This document shows positions 1 through 10,172 of a stretch of DNA of 10,910 nucleotides, in pieces (position 1 is the stretch's first letter; each line of letters starts with the position of its first letter). The DNA is from Funneliformis mosseae. Taxonomy: Eukaryota; Glomeromycota; Glomeromycetes; Glomerales; Glomeraceae. Both the position numbers and the translations under genes were made by a program. Location of the stretch: assembly GCA_910592005.1 (NCBI GenBank), contig CAJVPP010003735.1:1-10910 (forward strand), given 5' to 3'. The notes under the pieces were generated by a model. The model was not told the origin of the DNA. It saw only the letters and a list, made by a program, of their open reading frames with translations, and did not search any database.

Positions 1-5
1 ACACC

Positions 6-65
6 AACTCGACTTGATTTGAACTCGACTCAGCTTATCTGACTCGTGAGTTAACTCGACTCGTC
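6..65. repeat. CTCGACTC-type dispersed repeat fragment
   Basis: The 9-mer AACTCGACT occurs three times, at 6-14, 22-30 and 53-61, with related GACTCG units between them. The block is much richer in G+C than the following 2.7 kb, so it is a separate sequence from the retrotransposon relic that it abuts near 75. Similar ACTCGACTC blocks are, from general knowledge, common in Rhizophagus genomes; the assignment to such a family is inference. The repeat may continue left of the window. Confidence 0.55.
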
Positions 66-74
66 CGGAACTCT

Positions 75-2760
75 AGTTTTACATTTGATTAAATTTAAAG
101 ACTTTAAAATCATTTAGATATAATTAATTTTTAGATTACAAATTTGCATAAAAAAAATAAAGATAAAGTATTTAGTCTTTACCATATATAATAAAAAAAA
201 AATATCATAAAAATTAAAATATAAAAGTAAATTAATAAAAAACATTATAAGTGAAAGGTTACTTAATTAATCTATGTCAATATTAAAGTATTTAAAGAAA
301 ATAATATGATAGTTCTTTTTAATAATTTTATCTAAAAAATTAAGTGATATATGTTTAGAATTTCTTTTTTAGATTATTAGTATTTTTTCTAGATAAAAAA
401 TATTAATTAATAAGTATTTATTTATTAGCAAATAGAAGTTTAATATATATTACTCTATCAAATTTAAATTTATATTTAAATATATATTTAATTAGTTTGA
501 GACTAAAAAAAAGATTAATACTAAATCAATAAATTGACTGTTTTAAAAATAGTCAAATTATTAGAAAATGAATAATTAAAAAATAATGAAGAATTTGATT
601 TAAAATTAGTTTCTTGTAAGTATATAATATCAAAGTGATATGTTAAATAAAAAGATAAAAAATAATTTTGTTTAGTAAAATCAATAAATAAGCATATATT
701 ATATGTAGCAACATGAAAGGTTAGAATTTTATTTGAAGAAATAAAAGAAATATTAAAATTATCTGAGAGTTTTATAAGAATAATAATCATAAAGTCAAAT
801 GAGTTTATTAAGAAAAGTTGTTAATATAACTTTTGATCTGTTTATTTAAAATTAAATTTAGAGAAAGAAATATTAAAGTATTATAGGTACTTAAGAAATT
901 ATTCTTTAAAGAATAGATTAAAAATCTTTGCATGTATTAATTAAATTATTTAATAATTAAAATAAATAATAAAATTTGCTATAGTTATTATTAATCAAAA
1001 GTAATTAATTATTAGTTAATAGCTTTAGTAAGACAATAGTATATTTAAAAGTATTAATATATAGATAAATTAATTTAAAATCTTCTGTTATGATGAAAAG
1101 TTTATAATTATAAAAATTGGTTTTAAATAGAATAATAATCTTAATATTTAAAGTTTTTTCTACAATTTCAAATTATTTTTGCTAAAATTCAAATGTTTTA
1201 GTAATTTCATATAGATAATCATTTATTATATTAAGTTATATAATGACATTTTCTTTAAATCAATATCATATATTGATCTGCTTTTATAATTCTATTACTA
1301 AATTTAAAAGTGAGATAAAGATAAACTATATTGTATACATCCTTTCATCTAAGTTTATTAATTTATTAATCTAATATAATATTAGAGATTAAATATAGAA
1401 TTTTCAAGCTACTATAGTCTTATTATTTCTTAATTTAGGGGTTAGAAAAAGAATTTTTAGATAGTGTAATTTATAGTTATTTTAGTTTAATCACATTAGC
1501 AAAAATAATATTTTTTTTGATAACACCTCTCAATAGTTATTTCTTAGACACAGTATAGTTAGTGAATTGAGTTAATTAGAATTTTTAAGATTTTGTATAT
1601 TTTGATCTTTAGAAATTTATTAATATTTAGAATAGAAAAAAGCATTATTATGTATTAAAAAACAGATAATATATAATTTTTTTAAGTTAATTTATTTTAA
1701 TCATTTATTTTTAAGTATGAGATTGTTATTTTCAATTGTGATTTTAACATTATCAGTATTTTAAAAGTAAAAATATGTATATTATAAGTAATTATAATTA
1801 AAGTAAGTTTTTAATACAATCTATACTAAGATACTAATATTTAACTGATCTTATAAAGGGTTTAAACAGTAGTATTTCTCAGTAGATATGTGAGTTCTAA
1901 AGACTAAAATTAACTTAAATCTTATTTATAAAAAATTATACATATAGAGTCTAATTATATCATTAATTAAAATAAATTATAATCATTTTAAGTTAATCAA
2001 ATTAACATTATCAGTAAAAGTTATATTAAAGATTTTAAGTTTCTATAATAATTGAATAATGTTATTAAATTTAAAAAATAATTTTTAAGTCTTATTTTTA
2101 TGATATCTAATAGGATTTCAGTCATTATAATTGATTGATTAAGTATAAATAAATATTACTTATTAATTTTTAAAAGTAAAAACATGGTATTGATTTAAAT
2201 TAGATAATTTAACAGTTATATTCAAATTTATTAATAAAAGAAATTTATGATAGATTATATTAAGTCTAATAGAAGTTTATCTTATGCAACTTTTATGAAA
2301 AATTTGTATTAGTTATAATAATTATAATAATCTTTTATTGAGGGTAATATCTGAGTATTTTTATTAGAAAGAAAGCAAAAAATATTGAGATTGCTTTGTA
2401 AAAAGTATTGAAAGTAATCAAGTTTATATTAAAAGTATTTTTAAAGATGTTATAAGATTCATTTATATTTATAATATCTTTATTATTATTATTATTCTAT
2501 ATAGATATATTTTGTTATTTTGTTTGTTTTTCCTTTATTTATTTTTACTAAAGTTTCTTTCAAATTAAATCTATTTGTATAGTCATTTTGAAGACTGATT
2601 ATTTAAGAAACTAGTTGTAGAGATTTGTGACTTAATAGTTTAAATAGTATTTTGTCTTTTAATTAATGATTTATTCAAGATAGGTAAAACAGTATAATTG
2701 CAGTTAAAATTTTGTTTATTTTTTTCTGATCATGATAAAAAGTGAAATAAATTTTTTGAA
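75..2760 (-). mobile_element. Decayed LINE (non-LTR retrotransposon), 5' part
   Basis: An EEP endonuclease relic is readable on the minus strand (about 790 down to 100). In non-LTR elements this domain precedes the reverse transcriptase, so the missing RT would lie to the left; the element is cut off near 75 by a different repeat. The stretch from 790 up to about 2760 has the same strong strand bias. Hand counts of five sampled lines (961-1080, 2161-2220, 2341-2460) give 36 G against 11 C on the plus strand. Short minus-strand open stretches, rich in Asn/Ser/Lys, occur for example from about 900 to 820 and 2718 to 2643, and would fit an N-terminal region upstream of the endonuclease. No zinc knuckle or RT motif was found. 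Every frame is broken by stops, so it is inactive. The endonuclease is well supported; the upper boundary rests only on skew. Confidence 0.6.
100..790 (-). pseudogene. EEP endonuclease domain relic of the LINE
   Basis: Three consecutive fragments follow the order of an apurinic-like LINE endonuclease. Fragment one (790-521, 89 codons open) has FHVATYNI at its start, with the conserved Asn at 700-698, and FDIIYLQET with the catalytic-type Glu codon at 613-611. Fragment two (480-421) reads RVIYIKLLFANK and continues past stops into a YFLS stretch, matching the usual RIIxIDLLFxNKxxIRIIxVYLS segment. Fragment three (about 359-180, another frame) reads LNFLDKIIKKNYHII, then YFNIDID at 290-270 where intact enzymes have GDFNxDLD, then LLLYFNFYDI. 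The GD of GDFN is lost and at least two frame changes and several stops interrupt it. The final SDH block was not found. Family order is established knowledge; its identity as a LINE, not a cellular nuclease, is inferred from the decay and context. Confidence 0.72.
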
Positions 2761-3400
2761 AAAATTAAACCTTTATAAATAATAAAATCACATGTTATAT
2801 TTTATTAAATAAAAAAAATTATATATTATAATTTATAAATAAAAAAATTACATATTTTTATAAATTATATTACATTATAAAATAATTTTTTAAATAATAA
2901 ATTATTAAAAATCTATTTTTTAAAACATTTAAATTAACATGTTTTAAAAGAGCAAATCTTAATAAAACTATATAATGCATTTAACTTTTACTACAATGTT
3001 GATTTTACTTAAAAAAATCTTCTTCAAAATTACCAAATACTACTATTACATAAAAGTATATTTACAATCATTATTATCTTTATAGGAATTAGTAGCTTCT
3101 TATCTTATTAAATTTAATTTATCATCTTTTTTAGATATATTTAAATTTATAGCAAAACTTTTAAAAAATTATAATTTTTATTTTAATATCTGAAAAATCA
3201 ATATTAAAAATTCTAAATCTATAATTAATAGAAATAATATATTATTTAAATAAAGATAAAAATTCAAATGTTTTTTGAATTTTAATATATGTTGTAAATG
3301 TTTTTTTTTCTATATCTACCATCATATTATATTTGATATTATTTTTAAAAAATTATATAATTCATTACTTTTTTTTAATTTGTTTAAAATTAAAAGATTA
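2761..3400. other. AT-rich block without a gene; opposite G/C skew
   Basis: No intact gene is present. Plus-strand C now exceeds G (2941-3180: 13 G, 26 C by hand count), the reverse of the LINE block. Around 2810-2866 two roughly 30-bp A/T-rich units resemble a degenerate tandem duplication. Short frames exist on both strands, such as plus 2941-3009 and a minus stretch around 3330-3240, but all are interrupted and none is recognisable. It is probably old transposon-derived sequence. Confidence 0.4.
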
Positions 3401-3835
3401 CATGACAATGTTTTTCTTCAAGAGTAGGTAACATATATTTATTATGTCCTTGCATTGTCATGCAACCTCTATATATTGAATAAGTATAACAGGAATTGTT
3501 TTTAAAAAATAAATTCTTAATTATATCTTTAAAATTATTTGTTATATAATTAAGTTCTGTATTAAGTTTTCAAATAATTGGTTTCTTTTATCTGAAAAAA
3601 CTTTTTTTATCAAAAAAGTTTTTTATAATTTAACTTAATATGTATAATTCATTATTTAGAAGTTGATAAATAAACAATTTTTTGTATTATTATTTATCTT
3701 AAAATAATTATTGATAGGATATTTTTAAATATTATCATTATATTCTGAAATTAAATTTTGTAATCCTTTTATATTATTTTCAACGTTTAAAGGAATTACA
3801 AAACCAATATCTAATTCTTTAATTTTTTTGTTCAT
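3400..3835 (-). pseudogene. Relic reading frame of unknown, possibly repeated, protein
   Basis: On the minus strand an ATG at 3835-3833 opens a 36-codon frame to a stop at 3727-3725, beginning MNKKIKELDIGFVIPL. The frame is also open upstream of this ATG, through an Asn/Lys-rich stretch (SNQKNNKEN) into the Ser/Thr-coding face of the hexamer array. After the stop, protein-like stretches continue on the same strand in shifting frames, including one at about 3478-3404 that reads IYRGCMTMQGHNKYMLPTL and EEKHCH, with Cys and His residues. Amino-acid composition is more protein-like than chance A/T sequence would give. I do not recognise the family. A decayed transposon-encoded or expanded-family gene is the best guess. 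Confidence 0.3.
3595..3624. repeat. Perfect short inverted repeat (13-bp arms)
   Basis: AAAAAACTTTTTT at 3595-3607 and AAAAAAGTTTTTT at 3612-3624 are exact reverse complements separated by TATC. Each arm is itself nearly self-complementary. It sits inside relic sequence and is not near a gene end, so it is reported only as structure. Confidence 0.7.
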
Positions 3836-3874
3836 ATTTTCTTTATTGTTTTTTTGATTACTGTTATTTATAAA

Positions 3875-4006
3875 AGTAGAGGTATAGGTAGAGGTATAGG
3901 CAGAGGCAGAATAGAAGTAGAGGTAGAAGCAGAGGTAGAGGCAGAGTAGAGGTAGAGGTAGAGGTAGAAGTAGAGGTAGAAAAAGAGGTAGAGATAGAGG
4001 TAGAGA
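3875..4006. repeat. GTAGAG hexamer minisatellite
   Basis: About 130 bp of imperfect GTAGAG / GGTAGA units, with ATA, GCA and GAA variants. On the plus strand one frame reads Arg-Gly-rich and another Glu-Val-rich. On the minus strand the frame continuous with the downstream relic ORF reads Ser/Thr/Ala/Tyr. Single-base slips change frame inside the array (for example near 3910), so whichever protein it once encoded is no longer continuous. Confidence 0.85.
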
Positions 4007-4104
4007 ATTAATATTTTTACGTGATGATATTATTTCATTTGTTTATTAATTAACAATACTCTTGCTTTCATAAAAGCTATATTTTTGTTTATTTAATTCA
4101 GTAA

Positions 4105-4273
4105 CAATGATGAAAAAATAATGAGGCGAAATATAAAATTATGAAGAGTTTGAAAAATATAATGGAGCGGGGTATAGATTATGATGGAGTTAGAAAACAG
4201 ATTAAGTCGGAATTATAATGGGGAGTGAATATAAAAATTATGGCGGGTGTTTGAATTTTTTTTTTTTTTTTTT
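4105..4273. repeat. Degenerate tandem repeat ending in T18
   Basis: Units of the type AAATATAATGGNG...ATTATGNNGNGTTTGAA recur about three times (around 4129, 4155 and 4212), with more G+C than the surroundings. The block ends in an uninterrupted T18 run at 4256-4273. An ATG-started 62-codon frame covers its end, but it runs through repeat and homopolymer and has no recognisable domain, so it is not called as a gene. Confidence 0.5.
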
Positions 4274-4537
4274 GAATAAATGTGATTTTGATTTTTTATT
4301 TTATGTAGATAATATCAATACCATAAAAAATACAGAGGCTTTACAGGATACGAGCAACTATGAAAGTCTGAAATTTAAGCAAAAAAAAACCCCTGTGAAA
4401 TTATAAACATCCTACCGCCCAAATCAAGTTTTCGGTAATATCCGGGTACTATAAATAATGGTCGCTAAATATACACGTGATGCCGAAAAAAAAAGTAATC
4501 TCTATGATATAATTATTATTCTAAGAGAAATTCTTCA
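4274..4537. other. Intergenic; nothing recognised
   Basis: This is single-copy-looking sequence between the repeats and the 3' end of SDHC. It contains a slightly GC-richer patch at 4411-4485 and a TATAAATA at 4450-4457. No open frame, tRNA-like fold or known motif was seen. Confidence 0.4.
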
Positions 4538-4543
4538 TTTATT
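4538..4543 (-). terminator. Likely SDHC polyadenylation signal AATAAA
   Basis: AATAAA on the minus strand lies 75 nt beyond the SDHC stop codon, in the expected position for a fungal 3' end. Confidence 0.5.
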
Positions 4544-4617
4544 CGTAAAACTTATTTCATATTGATACAAAAACATTTCAAAAAAAAAAAAGTCTTTAAA
4601 TAATCACAATATCCAAT

Positions 4618-5556
4618 TTAAACCGCACAAAGTGCAATTGACGAAAGAGTAGAAAGTATTAAAACAGATTGTCCTGTTCGATATACACCCTTTACTGATA
4701 AGGCTGCTCCAGCATCCCAAAGCTGTTTAAATAGAATAATAAATAAAATGTGAGAAAACCAAGACAAAAACACGATTTGTAAATTTCAAATTGATATTTT
4801 TGTACCAAATGCCTAATTCCGTTGAATACATGGTAAGAGAAAGAGTAAGAAATGCCGAATTTTCCTGCGAGTTTTAGTGCAGGTGGTAAAGTTGACACTG
4901 CGGCAACTAAAGTGTCGGCATCAGGTCCGCCAAATGCATAAGCAGTTGTCACTCCGTAGAGACCTAATCGATACAAGTAAATTAATCACAATAGAGATTA
5001 CAAATTAATAAGGATTGTGAAGCCTTACCAACTGCCAATCCCGCTCCAGTTACTCTGTGTGCAAATGACATATACCATGTCAATTGTGGTTGATAAATAG
5101 TGAAATGGGGTGAAAGCGGTCGTTTGGCACGTTGACTAATGAGAATCTCTTCGTGGGCAGGTGATGTTTCTTGAGATGTTGACGATGTAGTGCTTTGTCG
5201 CGCATTTCTGTTATGAAATAGCATACAAGTTAATTAGAATTCATCAAGGTATCAATGAGCTCAAAAAAAAAAATGCAATTATAATTTATTTTCAAGAGAA
5301 TGAAATGGATAATTATTAAAAAATGAAGACGCAAGATGAAATAAAGTTGATAATATCAAAGAGAAACACCCGATTCAAATGTACCTCATCAAAATAGGTA
5401 AAACGCCACTAGTCCTTGTCAAAGTAGTTCTGCGCAAGTAGCCTATTTATTGAATCATGAAATTTCAAACGTTTTTTAAAATACGTGTATACAACTTGCT
5501 TATTACATACCAGAGCCTGGTGTTCTGAAAGTTCGTATCAAGTTGATGGAATTCAT
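4618..5556 (-). CDS. SDHC: Succinate dehydrogenase cytochrome b560 subunit (complex II anchor)
   Basis: SDHC is an inner-membrane anchor of mitochondrial complex II; it passes electrons from the SDHA/SDHB head to ubiquinone and shares heme b with SDHD. Five exons: 5556-5511, 5442-5385, 5207-5029, 4963-4806, 4722-4618, all GT-AG, total 546 nt, 181 aa (normal length). Residues 1-45 are basic/hydroxylated, a mitochondrial presequence. RPLSPHFTIYQPQLTWYMSF (64-83) leads into S82-x-x-H-R86-x-T-G, the quinone-site Ser/Arg pair of the family. SYHVFNGIRHLLWD (137-150) carries the heme-ligand His139. Three hydrophobic spans, about 78-105, 126-147 and 160-181, match the three helices. Two very short exons encode the presequence. 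The ATG sits directly against a T10A10 palindrome. An ATG-containing readthrough at 4976 belongs to intron 3 and is not the start. Identity is firm; exon 1 is the least certain part. Confidence 0.93.
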
Positions 5557-5575
5557 TTTTTTTTTAAAAAAAAAA
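5556..5575 (-). promoter_or_regulatory. T10A10 palindrome abutting the SDHC start
   Basis: Read on the minus strand, ten T are followed by ten A, and the last A is the first base of the SDHC ATG. Poly(dA:dT) tracts are known to disfavour nucleosomes in fungi, and the RNA could fold on itself over the start codon. Any role here is inference. Confidence 0.4.
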
Positions 5576-5607
5576 GAACTAATTTAAAATCTCGTTAAAA
5601 ATACAAA

Positions 5608-5975
5608 TCATCCATGTATCACGAGAAGATAATCTAAGGCATTGTCATTAGTTTGTGCACGGGTCAATTTAATCCAGATAATATAAATTAATATTATTCC
5701 GCGTTTTTTATCCTTGAATTTGAATGTCCATACTTTTCTAAGTGAGTTTCGGTAATTTCTCCAAAGTACCCTACGGTATGGTTGTGACCGCAACTAAAAA
5801 AGTAACGTAAATCATACACATTTGAGCAAACATATTCTAATTATTCCTGGAGGGAAGGCTAACGAATCAGTAAGCTTAACATTAATTAAGTTGTTCTTGT
5901 AGAAGGATAAAGGTTTTTGATAAATGTCAGAATAGATCACTATTCATTTACCAGCTTCAGCATGGTATATGCCAT
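5608..5975 (-). CDS. Possible small LYR-motif-like protein (weak)
   Basis: A 61-codon minus-strand frame (5793-5608) directly follows a good acceptor, TTTTTTAG at 5794. A candidate first exon, 5975-5952, encodes MAYTMLKL before a GTAAAT donor, giving 69 aa in phase with a 158-nt intron. The product reads RRVLWRNYRNSLRK, resembling the YRxxLR core of LYR proteins (mitochondrial Fe-S and complex assembly factors), and ends TNDNALDYLLVIHG, like the tDxxxIxxLLxxG end of the domain. The Leu of LYR is Asn here, the middle is about 3-5 residues short, and the usual last helix is absent, so it may be a decayed copy, a mis-spliced model, or chance. It stops 51 bp before the SDHC start on the same strand. 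If real, it might share SDHC's promoter region or be part of its 5' leader. Confidence 0.3.
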
Positions 5976-6330
5976 TTTCTCATTTTCCAGATTAATTAAT
6001 TAAAAGAGGGGGGAAAAAGTTACTTCACATCCAAAATGGCATAAAAGATTTTAAATTTGCTATATAAATCGGGTCTTGTATACAATTCTCAATGTACCGA
6101 AATCCTTTATATACTCAACACGGGGTTCTAAAGAAATTCATTTTGTAATAGTCACGCGCTTTCAAAATATTGTAAAAATAAATAAAACACAATACATAAT
6201 AATTGATCGAAATATATTCCAGCAAGGAAAAACAAGAAAAAGAATATCCTATTTTATACAATTATGACCTCTTTATATAATCTACCTCAAAATAATAAGC
6301 TTAAAAAAAATTAAGACATTATATTATATC
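5976..6330. other. Intergenic region after HAT2; nothing recognised
   Basis: This is the 3' flank of HAT2, 355 bp. A plus-strand frame at 6076-6267 starts on TTG, is Ile/Lys-rich and has no domain. A G-run, GAGGGGGGAAAAAG, lies at 6006-6019. No RNA gene was seen. Confidence 0.4.
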
Positions 6331-6336
6331 TTTATT
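6331..6336 (-). terminator. Likely HAT2 polyadenylation signal AATAAA
   Basis: AATAAA on the minus strand, 49 nt past the HAT2 stop codon, with an A/T-rich tail beyond. Confidence 0.5.
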
Positions 6337-6384
6337 CTAACGACAACAATCAATTAAAGAAATTTGTATATTCAATCAATGTTT

Positions 6385-8558
<2,174 letters not shown>

Positions 8559-9874
8559 ATGATGATGATAATGAGGGTATTAATTATTTTATCAATCATA
8601 TTTATAATACATTTTAAATCGAATAATGGTAGTAGTAATGCATACAAGACATTATCAGAAAAATCATTTCAACTTCTCGCAAACACCAGCTCCTCTTCAA
8701 TATTCACCGATTTTCTTCCTTCCTTGTTAATCCCTCGCGTGTCCGGTACCGAAAATAATACAAAAGTGAATTCGTTCATCGTCAATAAATTCACTGAACT
8801 CAAATGGCACGTCGAGACGGATGAATTTACGGATAATACACCTTATGGACAAATAAAATTTTCTAATATCATCGTAACCAAAGATATTAAAGCTACCAAA
8901 AGATTAGTGTTTAGTGCTCATTTTGATAGTAAATACTTTGCCGATGGAGGATTTGTAGGAGCTACTGACAGTGCTGTACCCTGTGCAATATTAATGGATT
9001 TAGCATATAGTTTGGATAAGTACCTTGATAATAGAAAACAAGATGAGACCACATTACAGATTATTTTCTTTGATGGGGAGGAGGCCTTTAAATATTGGAC
9101 CCATAATGATTCACTTTATGGATCAAGGTTTGTTGTGTCTTTTGTTAACTTTTGTTGCAACATATCAAAGTTATTTATTGAATTCCTTTTCTTCTTTAAT
9201 TATACAAGGCATTTGGCGGCTAAATGGGAAGATACATATATTATAGATGTAGAATCGCCACAAAATAAAGGAAAAAATATGTTAAGTGGAATAGATGTAT
9301 TTATATTATTAGATTTATTAGGTGCTTCAAGACCAACCATAAAAAATTATTTTACCACGACTTCTTGGATGTTTGGTCAATTAATTCAAATAGAATCTAG
9401 GTTAACCACAAATAATTTAATAAAGTTACCAGGTAGTGTAACTAGCAGTTCGAAAGATGGAAAGGTTGAAATTAAAGAGGATGATATTATAGATGATACT
9501 TTAGAAGATCATGAAAGTTATTTCAATCAATATTCCATGAATACATATCAAGCTCATATTGCAGATGATCATATACCTTTTTTAATGAGAGGTGTTCCCG
9601 TATTACATATTATTCCTTCGCCATTTCCTATGGTTTGGCATGAATTATCTGTGAGTAATAAGTTTTTTTTTGATTAACTTTTTATCATAATAATCATCAT
9701 AATAATCAATAATTATTCACAATAATGTAGGATGATGCTGATGCCATCGATCCTGTTGTGGTATATAATTGGAATAATATATTTAAAATATTCACTGCAG
9801 AGTATTTAAATATGGATGCAAACATATACAACGCTAAAGATCATGATGAATTAAAGAAATCTACGAATAACTAA
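8559..9874 (+). CDS. QPCT: Secreted glutaminyl-peptide cyclotransferase (M28-type)
   Basis: It converts N-terminal Gln (or Glu) of peptides to pyroglutamate with a single zinc. Three exons: 8559-9127, 9209-9650, 9731-9874; GT-AG; 384 aa (human enzyme 361). Residues 1-19 are a hydrophobic signal peptide after four Met, and the enzyme should enter the secretory pathway. Family motifs in order: SAHFDSKYF (119-127); GATDSAVPCA with zinc ligand Asp137; FFDGEEAF with catalytic Glu174 and zinc ligand Glu175; LYGSRHLAAKW across the first splice; LLDLLGASRP with Asp225; DDHIPFLMRGVPVLH (309-323); PSPFPMVWH with zinc ligand His334. All catalytic positions are kept. Residues about 266-292 are a Ser/Lys then acidic insert longer than in animal enzymes. 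Intron 1 is 81 nt and stop-free. A readthrough ending at 9677 lacks the last exon and is not the product. An internal Met (residue 5) could also start it. Confidence 0.93.
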
Positions 9875-9883
9875 ACAAAGTAT

Positions 9884-9926
9884 TATATATATATATATAT
9901 AGAGAGAGATATATATATATATATAT
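9884..9926. repeat. (TA)9-GAGAGAGA-(TA)8 microsatellite
   Basis: Two self-complementary TA arms flank a GA tetramer repeat, only 10 bp after the cyclotransferase stop codon and inside its probable 3' UTR. It could fold as a hairpin with GAGAGAGA as loop. Confidence 0.85.
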
Positions 9927-9940
9927 TTGATTTTATTCAA

Positions 9941-9946
9941 AATAAA
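9941..9946 (+). terminator. Likely cyclotransferase polyadenylation signal AATAAA
   Basis: AATAAA lies 66 nt past the stop codon, just after the TA microsatellite. Confidence 0.5.
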
Positions 9947-10172
9947 AATTGCTACTATAATATTAATATAATTAAATGTAATGAAAAATGACAAATCTAG
10001 ATCGAATGAAAATATGTGAACTAGTTATATGTTACAGTTAGAATCAAAAAAAAATTTTTTTACTTAAAAAGCAAAATGTCAGCTAATATACAAAGAATAA
10101 AAAAAAATATAGGCAGGAAATATTTTAATGTCAATTGGTTTACACAAAATTACAATTCAAACATTTCAAGTG
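9947..10172. other. Convergent intergenic spacer
   Basis: The 3' ends of the cyclotransferase (plus) and the edge gene (minus) face each other here. The minus strand carries only a variant signal, ATTAAA, at 10128-10123. No gene was seen. Confidence 0.4.

Noticed and set aside
1758..2185. Repeated TTTTAAAAGTAAAAA about 410 bp apart, with similar flanks
   Set aside because: The match is about 15 bp of A/T-rich sequence; not distinguishable from chance without alignment.
3401..3462. 10-bp inverted repeat CATGACAATG ... CATTGTCATG, 42-nt loop
   Set aside because: Considered as a terminal inverted repeat of a small element, but no flanking target duplication was seen, and short arms like these can arise by chance in this composition.
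3875..4006. Arg-Gly repeat protein on the plus strand from the hexamer array
   Set aside because: The frame slips within the array and no open frame leads in or out on that strand.
1..4300. CRISPR array or bacterial-type operon
   Set aside because: No regularly spaced direct repeats with unique spacers exist, and the neighbouring genes are intron-bearing eukaryotic genes.
4218..4406. ATG-started 62-codon plus-strand frame
   Set aside because: It begins in a degenerate tandem repeat, runs through T18 as poly-Phe, and has no domain or splice context.
5794..6060. tRNA or other small RNA gene upstream of SDHC
   Set aside because: No cloverleaf-compatible arms or A/B box pair could be found by eye.
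6076..6267. 63-codon plus-strand frame
   Set aside because: Starts on TTG in the 3' flank of HAT2; Ile/Lys-rich composition expected from AT-rich noncoding DNA.
9025..9246. 73-codon plus-strand frame overlapping the cyclotransferase
   Set aside because: Alternative frame of exon 1, intron 1 and exon 2; the other frame carries the catalytic motifs.
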